A DNA stretch of 64,000 nucleotides from assembly GCA_035938175.1 (NCBI GenBank), contig DASZHD010000060.1, positions 1 through 64,000 on the forward strand. Direction: 5' to 3'. Position numbers and translations under genes: made by a program. The notes below the pieces were generated by a model. That model was not told the DNA's origin. It searched no databases and saw nothing but the letters and a program-made list of their open reading frames with translations. This DNA comes from DASRDE01 sp035938175. Its GTDB lineage: Bacteria; Vulcanimicrobiota; Vulcanimicrobiia; Vulcanimicrobiales; Vulcanimicrobiaceae. Of this stretch, positions 14,386-23,886 are shown one piece after another. Position 1 is the stretch's first letter; each line of letters starts with the position of its first letter.

Positions 14386-15916
14386 TGCCGGGCCATACTT
14401 GCGTCAGCGGTTTCTTGATACCGCGGCAGATCCAGATCGGAATGTCACGTTCGTAGCCGATAGCCCAACGGTCTTTGAAGCGTGCGGCAAGCGTCGACGA
14501 CGCGAACAGGCCGTCGGATTTGAAACACGATCCGTTCACTTGCACGACGACGCTTCCGTCGTAACCGCGCGTTCCCCAGAGCCAGTACTGATTATGTTCG
14601 CTGATCACGGGAATCTGCGGCGTGAAGAACGCCACGGCGCTCGCCTCGCCGTAGTTTCCCGCGAAAACGACGGCACGCGCGCGCTCGCCCGGCGGCAGAC
14701 TTTCGTAGACGCGTTCTACCGTTTGCGCCATCTGCGGCCACCCGTGCATGTCGGCCCAGTCGCCCGGAAGGGCTGAATCCTCGCGGCCCGGCTCGGTGGC
14801 GGTCGTGGATTTGGAAATGTGCAATATCCGCCCCACTGCAATCTCGTACCGCACGAATGTTTGTTCGGGCAAGACCGGCATCGCAAAAGGAACGAAGGCG
14901 CCGCCGAACACGAGCACGTACGCGATAAGCGCCGCTCGAACCGGCGTGAGCGCGCGCGTCCACGCTTCTAGCGGAACGGCGCCGGCAGCGATCAGCACCG
15001 GATACACGTCTGCGGGATAGTAGTGTTTGCCGTGAAAGACGAGCATCTCGGCAATCAGGACGATGTACGCGTAGCCGAGGAAACGGTACGCGCGGGTTGC
15101 GAGCAGCCAGCCCAGACCGATTGCCCAGACCGGCCAAATGAAGATGCCGGTGATGATCAGTTCCTGCACCAGAAACAGCAGCGGCGGCGCGATCAAATTC
15201 TTGCCGTTCTGACCCGCCTGCAAAAGTTCGATCATCGGGAAGCCGTACCGCCATTGCCAAAGAAAATTCGGCAGCGCAATAAGCAGCGCCACTGCCGTGC
15301 CCAGCGCAAACCACCGATCGAACAGGATTTTTCGTTGCGGCGTTGCCGCAAGACCCACAAAGAGCGCTGCAAGCAGAAACAGCACGCTGTATTTGCTCTC
15401 GATGCTGATTCCGGCGAGGGCACCCGTCAAGAGCCACAGCCGCCGATCGGTGCCCTTCAAGATGCGCACGATCAGCAGCGCGAGCAGCGGCCACGACCAC
15501 AGTCCGACGGTGTCGGTGGACACTTTCATTCCGAAGCTCATCAGCACGCCGGTAAACAAAAAGACGATCGCTGCGAGCGATTGCGCGAACAGACCGCCGC
15601 CGAATTCTACAGCCAGCATACACGTCACATACGTGCCGGCCGCTGCGAAAAGCGCGGGTACGAGGCGCAAGAGAAACAATGACGGGCCAAACCCCTGCGA
15701 CAACGCCGAAAGCAGCGGCACCACGGGCGGTTGATCCACGTAGCCGAACTGCGGATGGCGTCCGCAAATAATAAAATAGAGCTCGTCGCGGAAGAACCCA
15801 TAGTGCGCGTTTCCTACCGCGTGCACGAAGAACACGACGGCGGCGGCGACGCCGGCGGCGCGCTGTTGGGGGCTCGGCGAGAACGGCGGCAGCTTCATGT
15901 GCGTGTTATAGCGCAA
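14369..15916 (-). CDS. Membrane glycosyltransferase, ArnT/PMT (GT39/83) type
   Basis: This polytopic membrane protein of about 510 residues would move a sugar from a polyprenyl-phosphate carrier to a lipid or protein on the outer face of the inner membrane. The first loop holds the catalytic acidic motif FFRDELYFIICGRHPQFGYV, followed by DQPPVVPLLSALS, as in the PMT_2 family. At least nine hydrophobic helices follow, for instance ALAAIVFLF-type and LVFLVQELIITGIFIWPVWA-like stretches. A soluble C-terminal domain of about 150 residues has GDWADMHGWPQMAQTVERVY. The first ATG is at 15916; MKLPPFSPS at 15898 is an equally good start. It stands alone on this strand. Confidence 0.88.
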   Translation of the reverse strand: MRYNTHMKLPPFSPSPQQRAAGVAAAVVFFVHAVGNAHYGFFRDELYFIICGRHPQFGYVDQPPVVPLLSALSQGFGPSLFLLRLVPALFAAAGTYVTCMLAVEFGGGLFAQSLAAIVFLFTGVLMSFGMKVSTDTVGLWSWPLLALLIVRILKGTDRRLWLLTGALAGISIESKYSVLFLLAALFVGLAATPQRKILFDRWFALGTAVALLIALPNFLWQWRYGFPMIELLQAGQNGKNLIAPPLLFLVQELIITGIFIWPVWAIGLGWLLATRAYRFLGYAYIVLIAEMLVFHGKHYYPADVYPVLIAAGAVPLEAWTRALTPVRAALIAYVLVFGGAFVPFAMPVLPEQTFVRYEIAVGRILHISKSTTATEPGREDSALPGDWADMHGWPQMAQTVERVYESLPPGERARAVVFAGNYGEASAVAFFTPQIPVISEHNQYWLWGTRGYDGSVVVQVNGSCFKSDGLFASSTLAARFKDRWAIGYERDIPIWICRGIKKPLTQVWPGIKLYE

Positions 15917-15954
15917 CCGGACCCGGCTGCGCGACGATCCGGTGACGAACGGGA

Positions 15955-16707
15955 CTATTTGAGCAGGTCGGGGCGCTTTGCGGCATACCGGCGGCTCCAG
16001 GCGATCTCGGTTCCGTCGCGCATCACCAGCTTATAGTCGCCATGGAACCACGGATGAATCTCCGCAATTTCGTCGATGTTTACGAGATGCGAGCGGTGTA
16101 CGCGCGCGAACGATTGCGGGTCGAGCCGCGTCTCGAGCGACTCCATCGTAGCGCGCAGCGTATGCGCACCGCGCCGCGAATGCACGACGACGTTGTTGCC
16201 CTCCGCCTCCAGCCGCACGATCTCGCGCGTTGCGACGAAGAACGAGCGTCCTTCGTTCGGAATCAACAGCCGCCGCACGTATTGTTCTTCTTGCCGTATC
16301 TGCGCGAGCGTCTGTGCGATGCGCTCGGCGTCGGGAGCATCTTGCGCGGTGCGGCGCGCACGTTCCAGCGCGCGGTCGAAGCGTTCGCGATCGTAGGGTT
16401 TGAGCAGATAGTCGAGGGCGCTGACCTCGAACGCTTTGACGGCGTACCGGTCGAATGCGGTCACGAACACGATTGAAGGCGGCCGTTCCGAACGCACCAG
16501 CGCCTCGGCGACGCCCAAGCCGTCCAAATCGGGCATGTGAATGTCGAGAAATACCACGCTCGGTTTCGTCATCGCAATCAGGTCGAGAGCGTCGATGCCG
16601 TTCGACGCTTCGGCAACGATCTGCACGTCGTCGTGGGCGTTCAGAAAGCGCGCCAGCTTGCGGCGCGCGGGCGCTTCATCGTCGGCGATAAGCACGGGAA
16701 GAGTCAT
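15955..16707 (-). CDS. LytTR-family response regulator
   Basis: This 250-residue DNA-binding response regulator has an N-terminal receiver domain (1-120) with acidic ADDE at 8-11, phospho-acceptor D55 in VVFLDIHMPDLDG, and the T/K residues in VTAFD and YLLKPYDRERF. A C-terminal LytTR beta-domain (about 145-248) carries FVATREIVRLEAEGNNVVVH and FARVHRSHLVNIDEIAEI and inserts loops into DNA direct repeats. It overlaps the start of the partner kinase by four bases, so the kinase is translated first and this second. Targets are unknown. The TonB-dependent receptor at 17905 lies upstream on the same strand and is a reasonable candidate regulon member, by position only. Confidence 0.95.
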   Translation of the reverse strand: MTLPVLIADDEAPARRKLARFLNAHDDVQIVAEASNGIDALDLIAMTKPSVVFLDIHMPDLDGLGVAEALVRSERPPSIVFVTAFDRYAVKAFEVSALDYLLKPYDRERFDRALERARRTAQDAPDAERIAQTLAQIRQEEQYVRRLLIPNEGRSFFVATREIVRLEAEGNNVVVHSRRGAHTLRATMESLETRLDPQSFARVHRSHLVNIDEIAEIHPWFHGDYKLVMRDGTEIAWSRRYAAKRPDLLK

Positions 16708-17792
16708 TGCGGCGATGCGCCCGCGTAAGGAAAGACCAGCGTGGCTTGCGTGCCGCCGCTCGCGCCGCGCTCGATTGACAGCGACGCGTCGTCGCCGTAG
16801 AGATAGCGCAACCTTGATTCGACGTTGGAAAGCCCGATGCCGCGAGCTGCGTGCGGTGCGATGCCTTTTCCGTCGTCGTTGACGCTAATCACGACCGAAC
16901 CGTTGCGGCGCGCGACGTCGATTCCCAGTGCTAGCGCGGAGCGATCTGCCTCCAGACCGTGGCGAATGCTGTTTTCCAGCAGCGGCTGCAGCAGCATGAA
17001 CGGCACCTGGGCGTCGCGCGCGGCTTCGTCGACATGAATCCGCAGCTGCAGCCCGCGTTCCAGCCGCGTCTTCATTATTTCGACGTACATTTGCTCGATG
17101 GCCAGCTCTTGGTCGATGGGCACGTGCTCCACGCCGCTCGATGCGAGCACGAGGCGCATGAAATCGCTCAACTTCGCGAGCATTTCGTCCGCCTTTCTGA
17201 CGTCCTCGTACATCACGTTCGAAATGGCGTTGAGCGTGTTGAACAGGAAATGCGGATGAAGTTGAAGCCGAAGATTTTCGAGTTTCGCTTCGGCCAGTTT
17301 CGCCTTCAGGTCCGCAGCTTCGAGCTCCGCGCGGCGCGACGTTTCGATGCGGTCCCAAAAGGTGACGATGGTCGCGATCGTGGCAAAGGTCACGACGTCG
17401 TTGGACGCTTCCATCGGATAGCGGAACAGCATGATGCCGTAATCGTACGAGCCCAGACCCAACACGTGAAAAATTGCAACCCGGCTCAGGCCCATCATCG
17501 TCGTATGCGCCGCGGTGTACGCGATTGCGCCGCCGATCCAAGCGAGCGCGGTAACGGTCCACGGATTGGATGTCGGGCGGAACCGCCGCGCCACCCACAC
17601 GATCAGCGGCAGCAGCAGCAAGACCGAATAGACGCCCGTCGTTTCTTCGACCAAGCGCCGCGGCCACGTTGCGGTGGAACCGTTCGCAACGTCGTTCAAA
17701 TAGTGGTAGCCGAACATCAGCAGCGCGAGCGCGGTGAAGCCGGCCAACAGGACGGCGGGCCAAACGAGGCGGTCGCGAGACGGGAGTTTCAT
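16704..17792 (-). CDS. LytS/YpdA-type sensor histidine kinase
   Basis: This 362-residue membrane kinase is the partner of the LytTR regulator. Four hydrophobic segments are visible (about 10-30, 55-70, 80-110 and 130-147), with no large extracytoplasmic domain, so it likely senses something within or near the membrane. A short coiled coil with ELEAADLKAKLAEAKLENL leads into the HisKA-like box LQLHPHFLFNTLNAIS (phospho-His near 181). The ATPase domain has the N box in LLQPLLENSIRHGLE and the G box DDGKGIAPHAARGIGLSNV. The 110 bases before its start hold hairpins that probably terminate the TonB receptor transcript. Confidence 0.94.
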   Translation of the reverse strand: MKLPSRDRLVWPAVLLAGFTALALLMFGYHYLNDVANGSTATWPRRLVEETTGVYSVLLLLPLIVWVARRFRPTSNPWTVTALAWIGGAIAYTAAHTTMMGLSRVAIFHVLGLGSYDYGIMLFRYPMEASNDVVTFATIATIVTFWDRIETSRRAELEAADLKAKLAEAKLENLRLQLHPHFLFNTLNAISNVMYEDVRKADEMLAKLSDFMRLVLASSGVEHVPIDQELAIEQMYVEIMKTRLERGLQLRIHVDEAARDAQVPFMLLQPLLENSIRHGLEADRSALALGIDVARRNGSVVISVNDDGKGIAPHAARGIGLSNVESRLRYLYGDDASLSIERGASGGTQATLVFPYAGASPQ

Positions 17793-17823
17793 GCGCTGCT
17801 CACGTCATATCGCGTTTCGCGCC

Positions 17824-17884
17824 GCCGCGTCAACGCGGCCGTGACGAGCGGGATGGCCGGACTTTCCGGCGGGCCACCCCGCTC
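17824..17884 (-). terminator. Two hairpins after the TonB-dependent receptor
   Basis: GCCGCG-TCAA-CGCGGC (17824-17839) and a longer stem pairing GAGCGGG (17846-17852) with CCCGCTC (17878-17884), with TGGCC and GGCCA inside, follow the receptor stop at 17905 on the minus strand. There is no U-tract, so termination is likely but not proven. Confidence 0.5.
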
Positions 17885-17904
17885 CGATTTGGATGGCTGA
17901 AGGG

Positions 17905-20493
17905 CTACAGCCCCTTCAGCGAACCCCAGCTGTGGGTCAGCGTAACCATGATCGAATGCGGATTCGTCGGGTGCGCCGTCTCACCGAACAATCCCGCCGC
18001 GCCCGGGTACGGTACGCCGCCGTTGAAGAGTGAAAATATCGTTGCGTTCTTGTTGAAAATGTTCTGCCAGCTGAACGTAACGGTGTTGTTGTTGGGCATC
18101 GGTTCCGAAATGCCGGCGTTATACACCCAGAACGGCGCTACGGCGTAGCTGTTGTTCTGCATGAAGTAATCGCCGCGGAAAAAGGCCGATGCACCCGCCA
18201 GATTATCGTAACGCAGACCGTATGCGAGCTGGTGAACGGGGACGCCTTGATACTGCTGATTGTTCAGTACGTCGCCCGCGATCTGCTCGGTGTTCAGGTC
18301 TATTCCGGTGGGATACGCGGCTTGCGTCGTGTAGTAGCCCGTTACCGAAAAATTATGAGTCACCGGCAAGACGCCGTTGAATTCGAAACCGGTATAGACG
18401 GAGCCGGGCAGATTCAGCGGGGTCGACAAAAACAGGATCGGCAGCCCTTTGTTCGGTCCCGATGTAAAGTTGCCCGTTCCGGACGGCGCCGGCACGTCGA
18501 TCGTGAAAATATGGCCCGTAAGGTTGGTGCGGAATGCATCGAAGCTCACTAGTCCGCGGTTTGCGAACCCGAACGTGTGGTCGACGCCGAGATCGTATCC
18601 GGTGCCTTTTTCGGCTTGCAGACTTGCGTTGCCGACGGGTGCTGCACACGATTGGTTCTGGTACGTCTTCGTGTCGCAGCGCGGATCGAAGTTGGCGGTC
18701 GTCGGATCGAACGGGTTGTAGAGATCCGAAAGCCGCGGCGCGGCGAATCCGGAGGCTGCCGAAAAACGCACCGCGGTGCTGACGTCCGGCCGGTACACGA
18801 CACCCAAACGCGGATCGAACCGCTTCACTTGCAGTGTGTCGTACGAGCTGTAGTAGCCGGTGAGGTTCAGGTTGAATTTCGGCGTCACTTGCCATTCGTC
18901 GCGCACCATGTACGTGCGCTCGATTTGTTTTCCGCCGGTGTAGCTGATGTCGTTGAAACTCAGGTTTTTCGCCGGCGTGACGCCGTCCGGGCTGAATGAG
19001 CTGGCAGTTCCGTAGAAGTAACTGTCACCGTTTCCGCCCGCGGCGATGGTGAGTGTGTGGTTGCCGAGAATTTTCGTCCAGTACGCCTCATCGCCGTAAA
19101 GCCGATCCACGGAGCGCTGCAGGAAGCAGCATATCAACGGCTGGGGTTCGCCGTTGCCGTCGTCGACGCGTTCCAAAATGCCGCCGTACGTGCGCAGCAG
19201 CAGATCGCCGCCGGCCACTTGCGTATGAAAATCCAAACCGATTTTCGGCTGGATATTCCAGAGCTGGTCGCCGGGGAACCCGAAGAAATACGGATTACCG
19301 TTGGGATCGAGCGTTGCGCCGCTGTTCGTGCTCGTCGGATTTGTCAGCAGACCGAGCTGATCGCGCATGTCGCTCTCGCCCTGTTGCGTTACGGTAACGT
19401 ATGTAACCGGCGAGAACTGATACTTCACTTTCAGCAGATCGCTGAGCAGCGAAAAATCCTGCGTCGGATGCCAGATCGGCCCGCACGGACCGATTCCGAA
19501 TCCGCACCCGCTTCCGTTGTTGCCGAATACGTTTGTGACGTAGTCTGCATAGAGGCTGCCCGGAACCGGCCCTTGCGAGCCGAGCCGGTGCAGGTCGAAG
19601 ATGTAGCCGAATTTTCCGATCGTGTTCGTTTCGATCAAGCTGTAGTCGTAGGTGCCGAAGCCGCCCAAACCGCCGATGAACTGGCCGCCTTCGGTCGCCA
19701 AGGGATCGCGGGTTACGAAATTCACCGTACCGCCGATCGTGTTGGCCCCGAACAGCGACGTGCCGCCGACGCCTTTCGAAACCTCGACGCGCGAGTAAAT
19801 CGAGGGCGTGAGCGTCGAAACGTCCGCGTCGCCGTACTGGCCGTTCCGCATCGGCTCGCCGTCTTGCAGCACGAGCAATTCGTAACCCGTATTGCTGCCC
19901 TGCGCAAAGCCGCCCGCGCCGCGAATGGTAATCGTGGCCACCGAACCCAAGCCGCCGTCATAGTGCTGAACCGTCACGCCCGGCGTTTGCTCCAGGCCCT
20001 GCTCCACGAGCACCTGACCTTGAGCGATGAACTGCCGGTTCGTGATGACGACCGTCGGCGTGCTGGTCGTGTTGACCGATTGTTTTCCGTTGACGCGGAT
20101 CGAGCTGATGGTTCGCAGCGTCGCGCCGGTGATCGGCTGAAGCGAAATCGCAAGCGTCAGCCCTTCTGAAACACCGACGGAAAACGGTGTGGACGTGCTC
20201 GGCGTATAGCCGATTGCGGTAGTTTTTAGCGAGTAAGTTCCCGCAGCGACGCTGCTGAAACTGAATAATCCTTGCTGGTCGGTATGGGTCGTTTTGTCCT
20301 GTCCATTACCGATGAGTTCGACGGTCGCGTTCGCGACCGGCCCTTGTGAGGCAGCGTTCGTAACGTTACCTGAAACCGTGCTGGTACCGGTTGTACCGCT
20401 TGGCGTAGATTGTGCCAAACCCGTGGCCGTAGTACTACACACGGCGAGAAAGGCGATCGCCAGCGCGTGGCCCGCATGCCGGACGATATGCAT
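17905..20493 (-). CDS. TonB-dependent outer-membrane receptor with carboxypeptidase-like N-domain
   Basis: This 862-residue outer-membrane importer has a signal peptide (HALAIAFLAVCSTTATGLA). A carboxypeptidase-regulatory-like beta domain follows at about 38-115 (TVSGNVTNAASQGPVANATV, GLFSFSSVAAGTYSLKTTAI). Then comes the plug, about 125-260 (VLVEQGLEQTPGVTVQHYDG, TITIRGAGGFAQG, YSRVEVSKGVGGTSLFGAN), and a beta-barrel to the C-terminus, which ends SWGSLKGL. The extra N-domain is common in Bacteroidota-type and Acidobacteria-type receptors. The ligand is unknown: no iron-uptake gene is nearby, and secreted peptidases in the window make peptides or degradation products possible. It is preceded by DUF4242 and the glyoxylate genes, 83 bases away on the same strand. 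Confidence 0.93.
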   Translation of the reverse strand: MHIVRHAGHALAIAFLAVCSTTATGLAQSTPSGTTGTSTVSGNVTNAASQGPVANATVELIGNGQDKTTHTDQQGLFSFSSVAAGTYSLKTTAIGYTPSTSTPFSVGVSEGLTLAISLQPITGATLRTISSIRVNGKQSVNTTSTPTVVITNRQFIAQGQVLVEQGLEQTPGVTVQHYDGGLGSVATITIRGAGGFAQGSNTGYELLVLQDGEPMRNGQYGDADVSTLTPSIYSRVEVSKGVGGTSLFGANTIGGTVNFVTRDPLATEGGQFIGGLGGFGTYDYSLIETNTIGKFGYIFDLHRLGSQGPVPGSLYADYVTNVFGNNGSGCGFGIGPCGPIWHPTQDFSLLSDLLKVKYQFSPVTYVTVTQQGESDMRDQLGLLTNPTSTNSGATLDPNGNPYFFGFPGDQLWNIQPKIGLDFHTQVAGGDLLLRTYGGILERVDDGNGEPQPLICCFLQRSVDRLYGDEAYWTKILGNHTLTIAAGGNGDSYFYGTASSFSPDGVTPAKNLSFNDISYTGGKQIERTYMVRDEWQVTPKFNLNLTGYYSSYDTLQVKRFDPRLGVVYRPDVSTAVRFSAASGFAAPRLSDLYNPFDPTTANFDPRCDTKTYQNQSCAAPVGNASLQAEKGTGYDLGVDHTFGFANRGLVSFDAFRTNLTGHIFTIDVPAPSGTGNFTSGPNKGLPILFLSTPLNLPGSVYTGFEFNGVLPVTHNFSVTGYYTTQAAYPTGIDLNTEQIAGDVLNNQQYQGVPVHQLAYGLRYDNLAGASAFFRGDYFMQNNSYAVAPFWVYNAGISEPMPNNNTVTFSWQNIFNKNATIFSLFNGGVPYPGAAGLFGETAHPTNPHSIMVTLTHSWGSLKGL

Positions 20494-20576
20494 AAGAAGA
20501 ACTCCCCTACAGAGACGCGTTATGTCCGCGAATTTGCAGGAGAGTCAATCGACTCCTGGGCTGCGTTAACGATAGA

Positions 20577-20870
20577 TTATTTGGCGGCGGCTAAGGTCTT
20601 TTCGGCCGTCGTGGGATCGATGCGGTTGCGAACCTCGCGGATCGAATTTGCCGGGAATCCGCCCTGCCGCGCGTGCTCGCGAATCTGATCTTCGTCGCGA
20701 GCATTGTAGATGCAATAGATTTTGTCATCCGTTACGAAGCTTTCCACCCACTGAATACCCGTTCCCATTTTGTCGAGCACTTGGCACGAGGTTTGCGAGA
20801 TCGCGGTGAGTTGGTCGGAAGAGAGGTTTCCCGCGCCCGGAATCTCACGTTCGATGACATATTTCGGCAT
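20577..20870 (-). CDS. DUF4242 / SCO4226-like small protein
   Basis: This 97-residue soluble protein of the DUF4242 family has a ferredoxin-like alpha-beta fold. The family start PKYVIEREIPGAGNLSSDQL is present, as are WVESFVTDDKIYCIYNA and IREHARQGGFPANSIREV, the standard motif with the conserved His. A Streptomyces member binds nickel; whether this one does is not known. It follows malate synthase by 28 bases on the same strand, so aceA-aceB-DUF4242 looks like one transcript. That context is unusual and might hint at a role in central carbon metabolism or metal supply. A short hairpin (20537-20558) lies just after its stop. Confidence 0.85.
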   Translation of the reverse strand: MPKYVIEREIPGAGNLSSDQLTAISQTSCQVLDKMGTGIQWVESFVTDDKIYCIYNARDEDQIREHARQGGFPANSIREVRNRIDPTTAEKTLAAAK

Positions 20871-20898
20871 CTGTTCTTGCCTCCGTCCGCGTGGGATT

Positions 20899-22431
20899 CT
20901 ACACCGGATCGAAGGCGCCTACGGCGATCATGTGTTCGGAAACCTCGCGCGCCAGTCGAAAGCGCTCGCGCTCGGTTTGGTCTGCATCGGCGGGCAGTTC
21001 TCTCAGGATGCGTTCGAGCTCTTCATCGAACATCGCGGATAACGAGGGCGGTGTATACGGGCCGGGATGGCGCAAACGCTGCGCGATCATCAGGCGGTAT
21101 ATGCGGTCGGTGGCGAGATCTTCCATGTATCCGTCCAGCAGGCTCGCGCCCTTGCCGGAAAGCACGCCGTTGCGGTACCGGATGACGGTACGAACGGCCG
21201 CACGAGTACCCTCGATCGTCGTGCTCCCCACGCCGTGCGGTTTGGGGCGCAGGTCGGCGTTGGGGTCCACGTGAGCGGGGCGTTTTTCGATTTGGTTCGG
21301 ATACGGAAATTGATCGACGGCGATTTGATTCTGATCGGGATGTCCCGTCCACGCGCCGTCCATCAGGCAGTCCGCTTCGTTCTTCTTATCGCGAGCCAGG
21401 ACGTCGAGCGCGCGAGCGTTCAATTCCGGATCCTCGCGACTGGGATACAGCGCGGTCATTCCGCCGATCGCGAGCATCCCGTGCTTGTGGCACACTTCCG
21501 GAATCAGGACGCGCAGCCGTTGAAAGAACGGGACGTCCAGCGGAATCGTGTTGCGATCGGGCAACACCCACTGCGGATCGGCGAGATTGTAGTGAATCAA
21601 ACTCGCCATGTAATCCCAGCGGCCCAAGTTGAGCCCGACCAGATACCGGCGCAGATTATACGTGAACTCTTCCAATTGGTAGGCGAGCGGATGCGCTTCT
21701 ACCAACGCCATGCATTTGATCGAATCTTTCGGCCATTGCCGCGCCGCTACGATCGCATCGAAGACGTCTTTCCACCACAGCGCTTCTTGTGCCGATTCGG
21801 ATTTCGGAATGTAGATGCAGAGCGTGCGGTTTGCCAGACGCTCGATGTCCACGCGGTATGCGAGCAGCGCGACGTCGAAAAGCGAAGCAGACGTGACCCC
21901 ATCCAAAACGCCCGCCTGAGAAAGATGCAATCCGCGCACGCGGTTCCACACGACCGTGGGGCTTTTCCGGATCAGGACGCGCTCGTTGCGTTTTGCGTCC
22001 ACGTACGACAGCTGGCCGTACAGCGCCGCGACGATGTTCTGATGGCCGAGCATGAGGTGTTCCCACGTGTTGGCCATTGAATCTTCCAGATCCAACATTA
22101 CGCCGGGCGCACCGGAGTTCAGCATTTTGACCGCGAGCTCGGCATCGTCCGCTGGACCGGTCATCTGATTTCGCTGATCGGCGCACCATTCGGGAAGCGC
22201 TATCCGCCAGTCCGTCGGACGTTTCTTAGCGCTGCCCAAATACGTCGGGAGCACACCTTCATGCGCGCGGCGCAAGATTTCGTGCCTGTGCTCCACCAGC
22301 TCGCGTTGTTGCGGCGTGAAGCGCTCGTGCAGCGGCAGGTAAAAACCGGCAAAACCCTGCGGCAAATCACGAAGGACGTCGAATCCCTCGGGTGCCGCAT
22401 TCATCGTGGGCAGCGGAGCGGTTTGTATCAT
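20899..22431 (-). CDS. aceB: Malate synthase A
   Basis: This 510-residue enzyme condenses glyoxylate with acetyl-CoA to malate, the second step of the glyoxylate shunt. The isoform-A hallmarks are present: a TIM-barrel core with GVMLDLEDSMANTWEHLMLG, a following RVLIRKSPTVVWNRVRGLHL, LVEAHPLAYQLEEFTYNLRR and GLNLGRWDYMASLIHYN. The C-terminal plug has ALDVLARDKKNEADCLMDGA and GAWTGHPD, including the catalytic Asp. ATG 22431 overlaps the stop of isocitrate lyase as ATGA, so translation is coupled. In-frame codons upstream of it lie within aceA and are not part of the protein. Length and motifs are normal. Confidence 0.97.
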   Translation of the reverse strand: MIQTAPLPTMNAAPEGFDVLRDLPQGFAGFYLPLHERFTPQQRELVEHRHEILRRAHEGVLPTYLGSAKKRPTDWRIALPEWCADQRNQMTGPADDAELAVKMLNSGAPGVMLDLEDSMANTWEHLMLGHQNIVAALYGQLSYVDAKRNERVLIRKSPTVVWNRVRGLHLSQAGVLDGVTSASLFDVALLAYRVDIERLANRTLCIYIPKSESAQEALWWKDVFDAIVAARQWPKDSIKCMALVEAHPLAYQLEEFTYNLRRYLVGLNLGRWDYMASLIHYNLADPQWVLPDRNTIPLDVPFFQRLRVLIPEVCHKHGMLAIGGMTALYPSREDPELNARALDVLARDKKNEADCLMDGAWTGHPDQNQIAVDQFPYPNQIEKRPAHVDPNADLRPKPHGVGSTTIEGTRAAVRTVIRYRNGVLSGKGASLLDGYMEDLATDRIYRLMIAQRLRHPGPYTPPSLSAMFDEELERILRELPADADQTERERFRLAREVSEHMIAVGAFDPV

Positions 22432-23726
22432 GCGACGGCCGGTGTGGGCGAAAATTGCTCTTCTTCGGTCGATCCGGTAAGCGCCGTCGTCGAAGAAGTT
22501 CCTTCCGACACGGCGCGCGCAACCTCGTCGAAGTATCCCGTCCCGACCTCGCGCTGGTGACGTGTCGCGGTGTAGCCGAACGCTTCGCTTTCGAACTCGC
22601 GCTGCTGAAAATCCGCGTACGCGCTCATGCCGCGCTCGCTGAAATCGCGCGCCAGTTCGAACATGCTGTGATTGAGCGCGTGAAATCCCGCGAGCGTGAT
22701 GAATTGGAACTTGTAGCCCATGCGGCCGAGGTTTTCGCGAAAGCGCGCGATGCTTTGCTCGTCGAGCTTCTTTTTCCAATTGAACGACGGAGAACAATTA
22801 TACGCGAGCAGCTTGCCGGGGAACTTCGCATGGATGGCATCCGCGAAGCGCTGCGCTTCCTCGATGTTCGGCTCCGAGGTCTCGCACCAAATGAGATCGG
22901 CGTATGGCGCGTACGCTAACCCGCGAGCGATGGCCGCGTCGATTCCGCCGCGAATGCGGTAGAAACCCTCGGCCGTGCGCTCGCCGGTGCAGAACTCCCG
23001 GTCGCGCGGATCGATATCGCTCGTGAGCAATTGCGCCGCATTTGCGTCGGTGCGCGCCACGATGATGGTCGGTACGTCGAGGACGTCGGCCGCGAAGCGC
23101 GCCGCGCTGAGATGACGAACGGCTTGCTGCGTGGGAATGAGCACTTTGCCGCCCATGTGGCCGCATTTCTTTTCGGACGCGAGTTGATCTTCAAAGTGCA
23201 CGCCCGCCGCGCCGGCTTTGATCATCGCCTTCATCAATTCGAACACGTTGAGCGCGCCGCCGAAGCCGGCTTCCGCGTCCGCAACGATCGGCGCAAACCA
23301 GTACGTGCCGTTCCGTCCCTCGCTGACGTCGATTTGGTCCGCACGTGCAAACGCGTTATTGATGCGTTCGACCACATTCGGCACGCTGTTGGCGGGATAC
23401 AAACTTTGATCGGGATACATTTGCCCGGCGAGATTGGCATCGGCGGCGACTTGCCAGCCGCTCAGATAAATCGCCTTGAGTCCCGCTTTGACGGCTTGCA
23501 CAGCTTGATTTCCGGTGAGGCAGCCGAGAGCGGCGACGGGCTCATCCTGGTGCAGCAGGTCCCATAGCCGCTCGGCGCCGAGGCGCGCCAGCGTGTACTC
23601 CACGCGCACGGAGCCGCGCAGCCGCTCCACGTCGGCCGCGGTGTAGCGGCGCTCTATGCCGCGCCACCTGGAATCCGTTTTCCAGCGATGCTCGAGGGTA
23701 GAAGCCGTAACTGACGCGACGTTCAC
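22428..23726 (-). CDS. aceA: Isocitrate lyase
   Basis: This 432-residue enzyme cleaves isocitrate to succinate and glyoxylate, the first step of the glyoxylate shunt, and so allows growth on acetate or fatty acids. The catalytic Cys is in SEKKCGHMGGKVLIPTQ (C188). Other family blocks are LSGWQVAADANLAGQMYPDQ, VADAEAGFGGALNVFELMKA, and YNCSPSFNWKK. The start is a GTG at 23726, five bases after AGGAG. A longer frame runs upstream into the palindromic repeat and is not real. A promoter-like pair is at 23822-23851. It is the first gene of the aceA-aceB-DUF4242 transcript. Confidence 0.97.
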   Translation of the reverse strand: MNVASVTASTLEHRWKTDSRWRGIERRYTAADVERLRGSVRVEYTLARLGAERLWDLLHQDEPVAALGCLTGNQAVQAVKAGLKAIYLSGWQVAADANLAGQMYPDQSLYPANSVPNVVERINNAFARADQIDVSEGRNGTYWFAPIVADAEAGFGGALNVFELMKAMIKAGAAGVHFEDQLASEKKCGHMGGKVLIPTQQAVRHLSAARFAADVLDVPTIIVARTDANAAQLLTSDIDPRDREFCTGERTAEGFYRIRGGIDAAIARGLAYAPYADLIWCETSEPNIEEAQRFADAIHAKFPGKLLAYNCSPSFNWKKKLDEQSIARFRENLGRMGYKFQFITLAGFHALNHSMFELARDFSERGMSAYADFQQREFESEAFGYTATRHQREVGTGYFDEVARAVSEGTSSTTALTGSTEEEQFSPTPAVA

Positions 23727-23821
23727 TGTTGCTCCTTTGGCTGGTGCGGTTGCGACGATTGGCCCGCTCCAATTGGATGGATGCCTTTCGACCAATGGAT
23801 GAGAGCCTCTCCGTGGAGTCA

Positions 23822-23851
23822 GTTGTAGCAAAATGCGCCCAGTAACGTCAA
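23822..23851 (-). promoter_or_regulatory. Probable aceA promoter
   Basis: On the minus strand TTGACG (23846-23851) is followed after 18 bases by TACAAC (23822-23827), with TGC just before it as an extended -10. The leader to the GTG start is about 90 bases. It contains CCATTGG and CCAATTGG half-sites that could bind a regulator. Repeat copy B ends about 35 bases upstream of the -35. Confidence 0.55.
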
Positions 23852-23886
23852 GGGCCGGTATGACTAAGCGCCGGTTCCCCGCTTGT

